Counted from the first letter of the stretch, positions 1 through 5,938 are shown. The stretch: 64,000 nucleotides of DNA from an uncultured Aquimarina sp. (GCA_947498705.1 CANMLW010000001.1:620001-684000), one strand, 5' to 3'. A program made the numbers and translations. Notes: generated by a model not told the origin, from the sequence alone.

Positions 1-31
1 TCATACTACGCAATGTTTTTGCGTAGTATGA
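1..31. repeat. Perfect 13-bp stem-loop at the window edge
   Basis: Positions 1-13 pair perfectly with 19-31 around a five-base loop. The hairpin begins five bases beyond the stop codon of the 58-residue ORF at 36-212, so it may end the minus-strand transcript of the tRNA array; any U-tract would lie outside the window. Its core ACTACGCAA / TTGCGTAGT recurs in the hairpin at 7619-7649. Confidence 0.6.
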
Positions 32-35
32 TTAA

Positions 36-212
36 TTATTTATAAAAAATTCGATGTATATCATTTTTACTTTTTACCCCTCCATAGTCAGAAGGGTACA
101 AAGCTTTGCTCATCGATTCGATATAGTTTGAAGCCCATTTTGATAACACTCTAGTAATCAAATCCTTCAATCTTTTCTTTTTTACTTTGGTAATAGTAAA
201 CTGTGTTTCCAT
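36..212 (-). CDS. Small hypothetical protein (58 aa) downstream of the tRNA array
   Basis: An intact 58-codon frame runs from ATG at 212 to TAA at 36. I do not recognise the product. It is basic (METQFTITKVKKKRLK at the N-terminus), has one Trp and ends in a Tyr-Lys pair, with no signal peptide, membrane segment or Cys motif. It lies on the same strand as the tRNA array, 40 bases after tRNA-Arg, and just before a 13-bp hairpin, so it would be the last gene of that transcript. There is no Shine-Dalgarno site, which is usual here. It could be a small RNA-binding protein or a chance frame. Confidence 0.4.
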   Translation of the reverse strand: METQFTITKVKKKRLKDLITRVLSKWASNYIESMSKALYPSDYGGVKSKNDIHRIFYK

Positions 213-252
213 AGTACTTCAATAAATTAGTTAAACATTTGTTTTAAAATTG

Positions 253-325
253 CAGGAATAGCAAGACTTGAACTCACATCTTTGGGGCCGTAACCCAATG
301 TTCTATCCATTTGAACTATATTCCT
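253..325 (-). tRNA. tRNA-Arg (anticodon ACG), divergent
   Basis: The minus strand folds as a full cloverleaf: a 7-bp acceptor stem (AGGAATA/TATTCCT) without mismatch, U8 and A9, a 4-bp D stem (GTTC/GAAC) with GG in the loop, a 5-bp anticodon stem (TTGGG/CCCAA) with loop TTACGGC, and a T arm with TTCAAGT. The anticodon is ACG, which reads CGT, CGC and CGA. Positions 37 and 38 are G and C, where tRNA-Arg usually has purines. The discriminator is G and CCA is not encoded. It is the last tRNA of the array. Confidence 0.85.
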
Positions 326-342
326 ATTTGTTGGTATTCATT

Positions 343-414
343 GTACCGATCCCGCCAAAGCGGGATGAACATCCAAGAGACAGTTGGCTGTACTAGCTTT
401 TTGTGCTACGGTAC
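343..414 (-). ncRNA. tRNA-like cloverleaf RNA between tRNA-Tyr and tRNA-Arg
   Basis: The 72 bases fold on the minus strand into a closed four-way junction. The closing stem is GTACCG/CGGTAC. The three inner hairpins are TAGC/GCTA (7-base loop), CCAA/TTGG (loop CTGTCTC, with U33 and GTC in the anticodon position) and ATCCCGC/GCGGGAT (4-base loop). Spacers of exactly 17 bases separate it from tRNA-Tyr and from tRNA-Arg. It is tRNA-sized and sits where a tRNA would sit. It is not a canonical tRNA: it lacks positions 8-9, and its third arm is a 7-bp stem with a tetraloop instead of a T arm. It may be a decayed tRNA-Asp, a tRNA mimic, or a chance nesting around a repeat-type GC hairpin. Confidence 0.45.
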
Positions 415-431
415 TTTGCTAATTAAAATTG

Positions 432-515
432 TGGGAGGTATAGGAATCGAACCTATTCAGCCTTTCGGCAACAGATTTACAGTCTGCCCCAGCTCTCCAA
501 CTCTGGCGAACTCCC
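432..515 (-). tRNA. tRNA-Tyr (anticodon GTA)
   Basis: This is a class II tRNA on the minus strand. The anticodon arm is CAGA/TCTG with a loop containing GTA, there is a long variable arm, and the T arm carries TTCGATT. The discriminator is A and no CCA is encoded. The acceptor GGGAGTT/ACCTCCC has a T-C mismatch at the sixth pair, which is unusual for a housekeeping tRNA. It follows tRNA-Cys after 6 bases. Confidence 0.9.
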
Positions 516-521
516 AAAAAG

Positions 522-594
522 AGACAAGGACAGGATTCGAACCTGCAAAAAACGGTTTTGCAAACCGTAGCCTTCACCTTTCAGCCACCTTGTC
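522..594 (-). tRNA. tRNA-Cys (anticodon GCA)
   Basis: The minus strand gives a full cloverleaf: acceptor GACAAGG/CCTTGTC, anticodon stem ACGGT/ACCGT with loop TTGCAAA (anticodon GCA), and a T arm CAGG-TTCGAAT-CCTG. The discriminator is U, the identity base of tRNA-Cys. CCA is not encoded. It is the first gene after terminator A (670-697), so read-through of that terminator would be needed to transcribe the array from the promoters found upstream. Confidence 0.93.
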
Positions 595-669
595 TTTTTT
601 AATTCAGAATTCAAAATTCTGAATTGATTCTTGTGTTTGGTTTTCAATATGTCAATGAACTATATCCAT

Positions 670-697
670 AAAAAAAGGCGCCTTGTTCGGGCGCCTT
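670..697 (-). terminator. Attenuator A terminator ahead of the tRNA array
   Basis: On the minus strand an 8-bp stem AAGGCGCC/GGCGCCTT closes a 7-base loop and runs into five U residues. Its first arm (GGCGCC, 695-690) can instead pair with GGTGTC (760-755), which lies inside the leader ORF at 722-841; the alternative helix has two G-U pairs. The two pairings exclude each other, as in trp-type attenuators. The stem lies 76 bases before tRNA-Cys. Confidence 0.75.
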
Positions 698-721
698 CTT
701 ATATATCGATGGTTTTATAAG

Positions 722-841
722 CTATATTCTTATAATCATCTTTTCTATAAAACAGACACCTTTTATGTTCACATCAGAACAATACACTCTTTGTTTGGTA
801 AAGAGACGGCTTAGCATATGTTGTGAATAAATCGGTATCAT
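722..841 (-). CDS. Leader peptide A (39 aa) of the tRNA-array attenuator
   Basis: ATG at 841 opens 39 codons ending in TAG at 722. The frame begins about 65 bases after a promoter-like element and stops 25 bases before terminator A. Codons 18-23 read Arg-Val-Tyr-Cys-Ser-Asp (AGA GTG TAT TGT TCT GAT), and codon 12 is CGT. The downstream array supplies tRNAs for Cys, Tyr and Arg and a tRNA-like RNA with anticodon GTC (Asp). By analogy with trp leaders, a ribosome stalled there would leave the segment at 760-755 free to disrupt the terminator. No similarity to a known protein is seen; the function is inferred from layout only. Confidence 0.55.
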   Translation of the reverse strand: MIPIYSQHMLSRLFTKQRVYCSDVNIKGVCFIEKMIIRI

Positions 842-907
842 TTTTATTGTTTTGTATTAATTATTATAAGGCAATCCTATTTATCTTTTTATGTTTCGAT
901 TGCTATG

Positions 908-938
908 CAAAGATGAAAACATTTTTTTAATCTGCAAA
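908..938 (-). promoter_or_regulatory. Promoter A
   Basis: The minus strand has TTTG (938-935), a 19-base spacer and CATCTTTG (915-908), one base off the Bacteroidota consensus TTTG-N19-23-TANNTTTG. The start would fall near 900, ahead of leader ORF A. The same box form (CATATTTG or GATATTTG) occurs at the other three leader blocks. Confidence 0.55.
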
Positions 939-983
939 CATTTTTTTAATTTATTTTATTGATTTTCAGATAGTTACATCTTA

Positions 984-1044
984 AATTAGGATATAGAGAT
1001 TCCTGTCCGTTTTTCAACAGATTTTGGATTTTTTGGCAATCGTC
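984..1044 (-). ncRNA. Conserved double-hairpin element, copy 1
   Basis: On the minus strand TCTGTT/AACGGA closes a GAAA-like loop, followed by CAGGA-N9-TCCTAATT, a second short hairpin. A second copy lies at 5811-5870. Between the copies the first stem changes C-G to U-G, a wobble only on the minus strand, and the second stem changes AGGG/CCCT to AGGA/TCCT. These compensating changes suggest a selected minus-strand RNA fold. It lies between terminator B and promoter A. Its role is unknown. Confidence 0.5.
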
Positions 1045-1121
1045 TGTCTCCCTGATGCTTACTTTCCAATTATTAATTTTTATGTCCTAATTAACTTTTA
1101 TACATTTTGATAAAAAATTAT

Positions 1122-1151
1122 AAAAAAAGCGTCCAATTTCTTGGACGCTTT
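1122..1151 (-). terminator. Attenuator B terminator
   Basis: On the minus strand an 11-bp stem (AAAGCGTCCAA / TTGGACGCTTT) with a 4-base loop ends in a U-run. The first arm AGCGTCC can pair instead with GGACGTT (1217-1211) inside leader ORF B. Terminator D (5939-5966) has nearly the same stem. Confidence 0.75.
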
Positions 1152-1194
1152 AGGTTATATCTAGTTTTTGTTTTAAATCACTTCATAAAAATGC

Positions 1195-1305
1195 TTAAAA
1201 ATAGCTATACAACGTCCCGTTTATAATGGATAATTTCTTCATCCATCGATAATCACACTGACAAAGCAGTGGTTTTGATGCGGTATGTATTCTTTTTTGT
1301 ATCAT
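1195..1305 (-). CDS. Leader peptide B (36 aa) of the upstream tRNA-array attenuator
   Basis: ATG at 1305 opens 36 codons ending in TAA at 1195. The start lies only 10 bases after the promoter-like box, so the transcript would be nearly leaderless. Codons 15-21 are TGT CAG TGT GAT TAT CGA TGG, that is Cys-Gln-Cys-Asp-Tyr-Arg-Trp. CGA is read by the ACG tRNA of the array. The pairing segment at 1217-1211 begins about 26 bases after this cluster, a distance at which a stalled ribosome would leave it free. The frame stops 44 bases before terminator B. The function is inferred from this layout. Confidence 0.55.
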   Translation of the reverse strand: MIQKRIHTASKPLLCQCDYRWMKKLSIINGTLYSYF

Positions 1306-1314
1306 TTTGTTATA

Positions 1315-1347
1315 CAAATATCATTAGTTTTATAACTAAAATCCAAA
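1315..1347 (-). promoter_or_regulatory. Promoter B
   Basis: On the minus strand TTTG (1347-1344), a 21-base spacer and GATATTTG (1322-1315) resemble the Bacteroidota promoter. It lies about 100 bases beyond the stop of the TPR gene and would start the tandem leader B - leader A - tRNA transcript. Confidence 0.45.
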
Positions 1348-1452
1348 TTATATTTAGAATTACTAACTAATTTATATACATTCTAATAAGGAAATTTGAT
1401 CATTAGAAATACCGCTGTTCCTAAACAATTATAACCCTATAGAATATTTTAC

Positions 1453-1980
1453 TTATTTCTTCTTAGATTTTTTAGAAGTTTTATTCCTTGATTTCTTTTC
1501 ATCAGGCATTTTACCCTTAATCCTGGATTTCTCTTCTTTCAATTCATTAATAAAATGATTGTTATACGTATTATCTTTAGCTCGTTTTATGAACTTTAAA
1601 GCTTTTTTATATTTTTTTTTGTGTTCAAAAAGAACAGCTTTCTTAAGATACAATACCGCTTTGTCTGTTCCTTTTAATGTCAATGCAAAGTCAATTAACT
1701 TTTCTGCTTCACTATAGTCTTCGTTCCATAACAAAACATCGACATACTTAGGATATACATCTACAGCATACATGTCTTGTGCTAGCGCTTGTTGAAAGTA
1801 TTCTTTTGCTATTTCAAAATTTTTAAGTTGCTCTGCATAAACCTGTCCCATTAGGTCTAAGGCAATAGCATTATTTTCATCATATGACAAAGCATAATGT
1901 AAAGACTCCACAGTTTCTTCTAAATTATATGGGTATGCATCCAATGCCTGAAATAAATATTTATCTAATAGATTGCTCAT
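1453..1980 (-). CDS. TPR-repeat protein, last gene of the rtcB-prfH operon
   Basis: This 175-residue protein is built of helical TPR-like repeats over residues 10-150; segments such as NNAIALDLMGQVYAEQ and DKAVLYLKKAVLFEHKKKYK show the pattern. The last 20 residues are almost all Lys, Arg, Ser and Asn, a likely RNA- or ribosome-contacting tail. There is no signal peptide, so it should be cytoplasmic. Its start overlaps the end of prfH by 20 bases, which suggests translational coupling. TPR proteins are usually scaffolds; I infer it brings repair partners together or to damaged ribosomes. It closes the operon before the B/A leader blocks. Confidence 0.85.
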   Translation of the reverse strand: MSNLLDKYLFQALDAYPYNLEETVESLHYALSYDENNAIALDLMGQVYAEQLKNFEIAKEYFQQALAQDMYAVDVYPKYVDVLLWNEDYSEAEKLIDFALTLKGTDKAVLYLKKAVLFEHKKKYKKALKFIKRAKDNTYNNHFINELKEEKSRIKGKMPDEKKSRNKTSKKSKKK

Positions 1981-2680
1981 TTTTATTTTTTAATTCGTTT
2001 CGCAAATCCTGTTTTAATTGATTTCGCTTGTTTTTGAAAGTTTTTACTTTTTTTACTTTTTTAAAGTCGGTGCCTTTAAATATTTTAATAGGATTTCCTC
2101 GTTGTACACTCAAATTATTTTCCCATTGGTCTGTTATTGATTGTTTAAGTTTGTTTAATTCACTTTCCAGCGCTTTTTCTTTTAATCGCTCTATAGCAAT
2201 CTTTTTGTTTTGATGCTGAGATCTATTATCCATTACTACAACCATAGTTCCTGTAGGTTTATGAATTGCTCTTACTGCAGAATTCACTTTGTTTACATTT
2301 TGACCGCCAGGACCAGAACTTCGCATTGTTTGAAAAATGATCTCTTTTTCTGATATCGCTTTTAATTTAAAAGTTTCTAATTCGTAGATTCCTATAAACC
2401 AATTTTTTCGCTTATGATATTTACGAAAAGTTGATGTTCCGATCCATTGTATGGTACCTATCCAACAATTAGTGAAAGTTTCCAATTCCTTTCCTTTTAA
2501 TTGAACTGTTACCGATTGCACCGTTCCATTTTCTGGGCCCGGTATTCTTTGAATAATAGAATGATCAAACCCTGCATTTTGTACTTCTGCTAAAAAATAT
2601 TTAAGAACCTTGGCAACAACCCAACAACATTCTGTTGGGCCTCTACCCGCTGTTATTTGTAATGTTTTTTGATTCTTCAT
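1961..2680 (-). CDS. prfH: PrfH, peptide chain release factor-like protein
   Basis: The 239-residue protein has the class I release factor core with SSGPGGQNVNK at residues 121-131. The GGQ loop (125-127) is the element that triggers peptidyl-tRNA hydrolysis. It lacks the codon-recognition domain of RF1 and RF2. The N-terminal half (ITAGRGPTECCW) is typical of PrfH. PrfH is known as a partner of RtcB2 ligases and acts on ribosomes whose 16S rRNA was cut in the decoding centre, releasing the stuck peptide so that the rRNA can be re-ligated. The protein carries an extra Lys-rich C-terminal tail. It overlaps the CxxC gene upstream by four bases and the TPR gene downstream by 20. Confidence 0.92.
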   Translation of the reverse strand: MKNQKTLQITAGRGPTECCWVVAKVLKYFLAEVQNAGFDHSIIQRIPGPENGTVQSVTVQLKGKELETFTNCWIGTIQWIGTSTFRKYHKRKNWFIGIYELETFKLKAISEKEIIFQTMRSSGPGGQNVNKVNSAVRAIHKPTGTMVVVMDNRSQHQNKKIAIERLKEKALESELNKLKQSITDQWENNLSVQRGNPIKIFKGTDFKKVKKVKTFKNKRNQLKQDLRNELKNKNEQSIR

Positions 2681-3267
2681 TTTTCCTTCATTTTTGAGAT
2701 TAATTTCAATAATTCACCTCTATTTTTCTTGTCTTTTATAAATTGTGGAAGTTTATCTATTAGCATCATTCCGTAAGGTTCTATGGTACGTTGTCTTAAT
2801 TTTGCAAAAACAAAATTTTCAAGGTATTCTAGGTGTTTATCATTTAATGCCCAAAATATATTTCCTCTAAATTCTTCAATAAACCAATAGAAGAATTCAA
2901 CATTTTCCCCTTTTTGCATCCAATCATATACTGACTCAACTTTTGGAATGTATCTAATCTTTTCCTTGCAGCCCTTACAAATTACCTCTACTTCTTTTTT
3001 GATTTTAACAGTAGGTGTTGATTTATAATGAATAACTTCTGGGCAAAACGGACAGTTTCTATTTACTTTATAGATAAATTTTTCAATTTCCTTTATTTCA
3101 ACATAACAGTTATTGCATTGAAATTCATAACTATCACGATAAATTATTTGATCATCAAATTTTCTAAGCAACTGAGCTTTCTTATTACAATTAGGACAAT
3201 GAACATTAATTATATCCTTGAAATAATCCAGCCATTTAATAGTTGGTCTAAATCTATTTGTCTTCAT
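2677..3267 (-). CDS. Protein with four CxxC pairs (zinc-ribbon-like), unknown function
   Basis: Starting at ATG 3267, 17 bases after the rtcB stop, the protein has 196 residues; a start at 3303 overlapping rtcB is possible but less likely. Four CxxC pairs lie at about residues 24/27, 51/54, 72/75 and 97/100 and could bind two zinc ions as ribbons. The rest is helical and rich in aromatic residues. I do not recognise a family. Position between an RNA ligase and PrfH, with a four-base overlap into prfH, suggests a nucleic-acid or ribosome adaptor for the repair operon. There is no signal peptide or membrane segment. Confidence 0.75.
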   Translation of the reverse strand: MKTNRFRPTIKWLDYFKDIINVHCPNCNKKAQLLRKFDDQIIYRDSYEFQCNNCYVEIKEIEKFIYKVNRNCPFCPEVIHYKSTPTVKIKKEVEVICKGCKEKIRYIPKVESVYDWMQKGENVEFFYWFIEEFRGNIFWALNDKHLEYLENFVFAKLRQRTIEPYGMMLIDKLPQFIKDKKNRGELLKLISKMKEK

Positions 3268-3283
3268 TTTATTAATCTTTAAT

Positions 3284-4675
3284 TTACTTGTCCATTCGAA
3301 CAATTTTGGGAGTAAATGTTCCCAATACCTCTACCAATTCCTTTTGATTTGCCATCACTGTATTGATATCTTTATATGCCATAGGTGCTTCATCAATTCC
3401 TCCTCCAATTAGTGAAACATCATTCGCTTTAAGTTGCTTTTTGACCTCACTTCTTGTTAAAGTTTCTTTACATTTTCTTCTTGAAAGTAAACGCCCTGCT
3501 CCATGAGATGCAGATTGTAAACTTCCTTCATTACCTAATCCTCTCACAATAAAACCTAGAGCAGTCATTGATCCTGGAATTATGCCCAATTCGCCTCTGG
3601 CAGCAGGAGTTGCTCCTTTTCTATGCACAATACATTCCTCTCCGTTCACTTCTTGTTTCCATGCAAAATTGTGATGGTTTTCAATTTTGGCTACTGGTTT
3701 TGATCCCAATAGCTTTGAAATTCGGGCATGAATATCATCATGGCATGCTTTTGCATAATCACCAGCCAGGTTCATTGCTAACCAATACTCCTGACCATCA
3801 TGTGTATTCAAATCCAACCATGCCAGTTGTTGTACATGTTTTGGCAATGGACATTGTTTTGTCGCCAAATACGTATAGTGCTTTGCAATATTGGCACCTA
3901 ACCCTCTGGACCCACTATGTGATAAGAGCCCTAAATACTCCCCTATTGGCAAACTCCATTCATTATCGGTTTCTGTAATAGATACAATTCCAAATTCTAC
4001 AAAATGATTCCCTCCTCCAGAGGTTCCCAATTGTTTGTATGCTTTGTCTTTTAATCTTTTTACAAATGGAATCGTATGAAACTCATCTCGTTCAAAGATT
4101 TGGTGATCATGTTTTACTTTATGAGTCTCATACATTCCGAACTTGGTATGTTCTGAAAGTATATTCTCTAGTTGATGCTTCTTTCCCTTTAGATAAGAAA
4201 CGGCTATCGGATATATCGTAAGACACATTCTACAACCGATATCTACTCCTACTCCATAAGGGATTACAGCATTTTTGGTAGCTAGAACTCCTCCTATAGG
4301 CAATCCATACCCAGTATGCGCATCGGGCATTAATGCTCCTTTGGTTACAACCGGTAATTTTAAAGCATCAAACAACTGATACTTAGCCTGATCATCAATT
4401 TCATTCTCTCCATAAATTTGAAAAGGAGACCGAACAGTTTTTAAAGCATGTCTTTTTACTTCGACAGGATTTAATAGGCTCTCGGCAATCTTTCCCCAAA
4501 TACCATCACCTTGATATGCTTCGGGGTTGAGTAATACTTTTTTGGCTTCTATTAATATTTGTTCTTTTTTAATTCGTTTATGATATCGATTAATATGACC
4601 CAAAGTCACATTAATACTATTGTTTTTCGGAAAGCCTAATTTGATCAAGTCTTTTCCGCTTAGTTTCTTTCCCAT
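3284..4675 (-). CDS. rtcB: RtcB-family RNA ligase in the prfH operon
   Basis: The 463-residue protein has the full RtcB signature: MPDAHTGYGLPIGG near residue 116, VGVDIGCRM with the metal-binding Cys at 148, GGGNHF at 220, LSHSGSRG with His 253, HHN at 334, HRKGA at 351 and SASHGAGR with the guanylated His near 391. RtcB joins RNA 2',3'-cyclic or 3'-phosphate ends to 5'-OH ends using GTP and manganese, the ends left by most ribotoxins. It overlaps the upstream gene by 16 bases. Its pairing with prfH suggests the RtcB2 type that repairs cut 16S rRNA, though RtcB1 and RtcB2 cannot be told apart here without a tree. Confidence 0.95.
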   Translation of the reverse strand: MGKKLSGKDLIKLGFPKNNSINVTLGHINRYHKRIKKEQILIEAKKVLLNPEAYQGDGIWGKIAESLLNPVEVKRHALKTVRSPFQIYGENEIDDQAKYQLFDALKLPVVTKGALMPDAHTGYGLPIGGVLATKNAVIPYGVGVDIGCRMCLTIYPIAVSYLKGKKHQLENILSEHTKFGMYETHKVKHDHQIFERDEFHTIPFVKRLKDKAYKQLGTSGGGNHFVEFGIVSITETDNEWSLPIGEYLGLLSHSGSRGLGANIAKHYTYLATKQCPLPKHVQQLAWLDLNTHDGQEYWLAMNLAGDYAKACHDDIHARISKLLGSKPVAKIENHHNFAWKQEVNGEECIVHRKGATPAARGELGIIPGSMTALGFIVRGLGNEGSLQSASHGAGRLLSRRKCKETLTRSEVKKQLKANDVSLIGGGIDEAPMAYKDINTVMANQKELVEVLGTFTPKIVRMDK

Positions 4676-5454
4676 GATATTTCTTCATTAATAATTTTTT
4701 GGATGGGAGCATGTTTTAATAATCGTACTCTCATTCTTACTTCTTTGGTATTTTCTCTCCAATTTGGCCAATCCCAATATGATTTCCAGGGAAATACCCT
4801 CTTTTTTGCATTGAAATATCCTTTTTTATTCAATTGTTGAAAAAGTAAAATTCTTTCACTTTGCAATTTTGGATCAATTCTTCTACTATGCGTAACATAT
4901 GCCCTTGTAAATTTGATTTTATATGCTCCCTTCGGAATTTTAATATAAAAACGTGTACGTAATCTTTTTTTATCGGTATAGTATTGAAAAGGAACGCATA
5001 GACGTTTTGCACCGTCACTCAATTTATTATATTGTCTTTTACTTATTGTGGGAATCTCTTTATTAATCAGATATTTTGAAGTTTGAAACTTCCACTTTCT
5101 ACTAGCCTCTTCTTTGGTTGGTGCCCACACTTTTTTCTCGACCATTTCATATACTTCTTTTATGTATTTTTGAATGCGATATCTCTCCACATTTTCTGTA
5201 ATAATCAATTCTTTGAACCAACCATGACGAATTGGTTTTTCTAATTTGATATATCCAAGCTTTTGTTCTTCTTTGAAAATTTTATCAAGTCGTTTATGTA
5301 TTTGCAGAACTTCTTTCTCTAGTCTACTTTTCTTATGTAATTGTTGCATATGAATTTTTCTATGCTTCTCTATAATTAAAAAGTGTTCTTTTGGACACCA
5401 AAAATTATATCGAAGACTTTTAAATAATTCGTAGATAATATCCAGTTCGGACAC
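4660..5454 (-). CDS. Unrecognised basic protein, first gene of the rtcB-prfH operon
   Basis: The 264-residue product is rich in Lys, Arg, Tyr and Trp. Examples are KHREIH-like helices at residues 25-60, KKRLRTRFYIKIPKGAYKIKF near 162 and WKSYWDWPNWREN near 225. I recognise no domain, signal peptide or membrane segment. Such composition suggests RNA binding. The first codon is taken as GTG at 5454, but an AGGAGG sequence overlaps that codon, so the true start is uncertain; a CTG lies eight bases after it. A four-codon ORF (ATG at 5476, stop at 5462) precedes it. It follows terminator C and overlaps rtcB by 16 bases, so its expression should be set by the C/D leader blocks. Confidence 0.75.
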   Translation of the reverse strand: MSELDIIYELFKSLRYNFWCPKEHFLIIEKHRKIHMQQLHKKSRLEKEVLQIHKRLDKIFKEEQKLGYIKLEKPIRHGWFKELIITENVERYRIQKYIKEVYEMVEKKVWAPTKEEASRKWKFQTSKYLINKEIPTISKRQYNKLSDGAKRLCVPFQYYTDKKRLRTRFYIKIPKGAYKIKFTRAYVTHSRRIDPKLQSERILLFQQLNKKGYFNAKKRVFPWKSYWDWPNWRENTKEVRMRVRLLKHAPIQKIINEEISWERN

Positions 5455-5497
5455 CTCCTGGTTATAGCAATAACATTTGTGGTATATACAGAAACAG

Positions 5498-5524
5498 AAA
5501 ATCCGAAACTTTTTGGGCTTCGGA
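5498..5524 (-). terminator. Attenuator C terminator ahead of the repair operon
   Basis: On the minus strand TCCGAA/TTCGGA closes an 11-base loop followed by UUUUC. The first side of this hairpin with its flank (GAAGTCCGAAGC, 5528-5517) can instead pair over 12 bp, with one bulged G, with GCTTCGGGACTTC (5573-5561) inside leader ORF C. The alternative helix is longer than the terminator, as expected of an antiterminator. The stem ends 44 bases before the operon start. Confidence 0.65.
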
Positions 5525-5548
5525 CTTCTTTATATATCTAATGAAAGA

Positions 5549-5632
5549 TTATTTATCGGTGAAGTCCCGAAGCATACTCATAATAAGACCTTGTCTTTTT
5601 GGAGGAGTAGTATGTAGCTTTATTAAAGTCAT
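5549..5632 (-). CDS. Leader peptide C (27 aa) of the repair operon
   Basis: ATG at 5632 opens 27 codons that stop at 5549, 25 bases before the terminator C stem. The frame reads MTLIKLHTTPPKRQG at its start. The antiterminator arm (5573-5561) is within the last third of the frame, so a ribosome stalled around the Thr-Thr-Pro-Pro-Lys-Arg codons would leave it free. Unlike leaders A and B it has no Tyr or Cys codons, so it may sense general stalling. No known protein resembles it; the role is inferred from the shared layout of the four blocks. Confidence 0.5.
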   Translation of the reverse strand: MTLIKLHTTPPKRQGLIMSMLRDFTDK

Positions 5633-5732
5633 TGTACTTCGGTTTTATAGGTTATTAATTTTCTTTTTGCCTTTGACCACACTTCGATAAACTTAATGTG
5701 ACACTCGGGTTAGCAATTGTTGTATTGCGGTG

Positions 5733-5763
5733 CAAATATGATACCTATTTTTCAATTACACAA
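5733..5763 (-). promoter_or_regulatory. Promoter C
   Basis: On the minus strand TTG (5763-5761), a 20-base spacer and CATATTTG (5740-5733) match the Bacteroidota promoter except for one base of the -7 box. The start near 5725 would give a leader of about 270 bases ahead of the repair operon. Confidence 0.55.
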
Positions 5764-5810
5764 CAAAAAAAACAAATTAATTTACTGAATATCAATGTAT
5801 TACACATCAA

Positions 5811-5870
5811 TTAGGGTAATAGAATCCCTGTCCGTTGTTTTAACGGATATCGTTTTTTTTGTAATCAACT
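5811..5870 (-). ncRNA. Conserved double-hairpin element, copy 2
   Basis: On the minus strand TCCGTT/AACGGA is followed at once by AGGG-N9-CCCT and AATT. Copy 1 at 984-1044 keeps the same order with compensating base changes in both stems. It lies between terminator D and promoter C, as copy 1 lies between terminator B and promoter A. It would be transcribed only by read-through of terminator D or from an unseen promoter. Confidence 0.5.
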
Positions 5871-5938
5871 GTAGTTCTGAAATTTATCTTTCAAATGACA
5901 TTTGATTTGATATAAGTAGATTTCTGAAAAAAGATCAT

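Noticed and set aside
343..414. Call of a functional tRNA-Asp
   Set aside because: The fold lacks a T arm and the two linker bases after the acceptor; it is kept only as a tRNA-like RNA.
311..622. A 103-codon open frame on the plus strand
   Set aside because: It runs antisense through tRNA-Tyr and tRNA-Cys and has no protein-like features.
984..1044. Plus-strand terminator reading of the double hairpin
   Set aside because: One stem pair is a C-A mismatch on the plus strand but a U-G pair on the minus strand, and no plus-strand gene precedes it.
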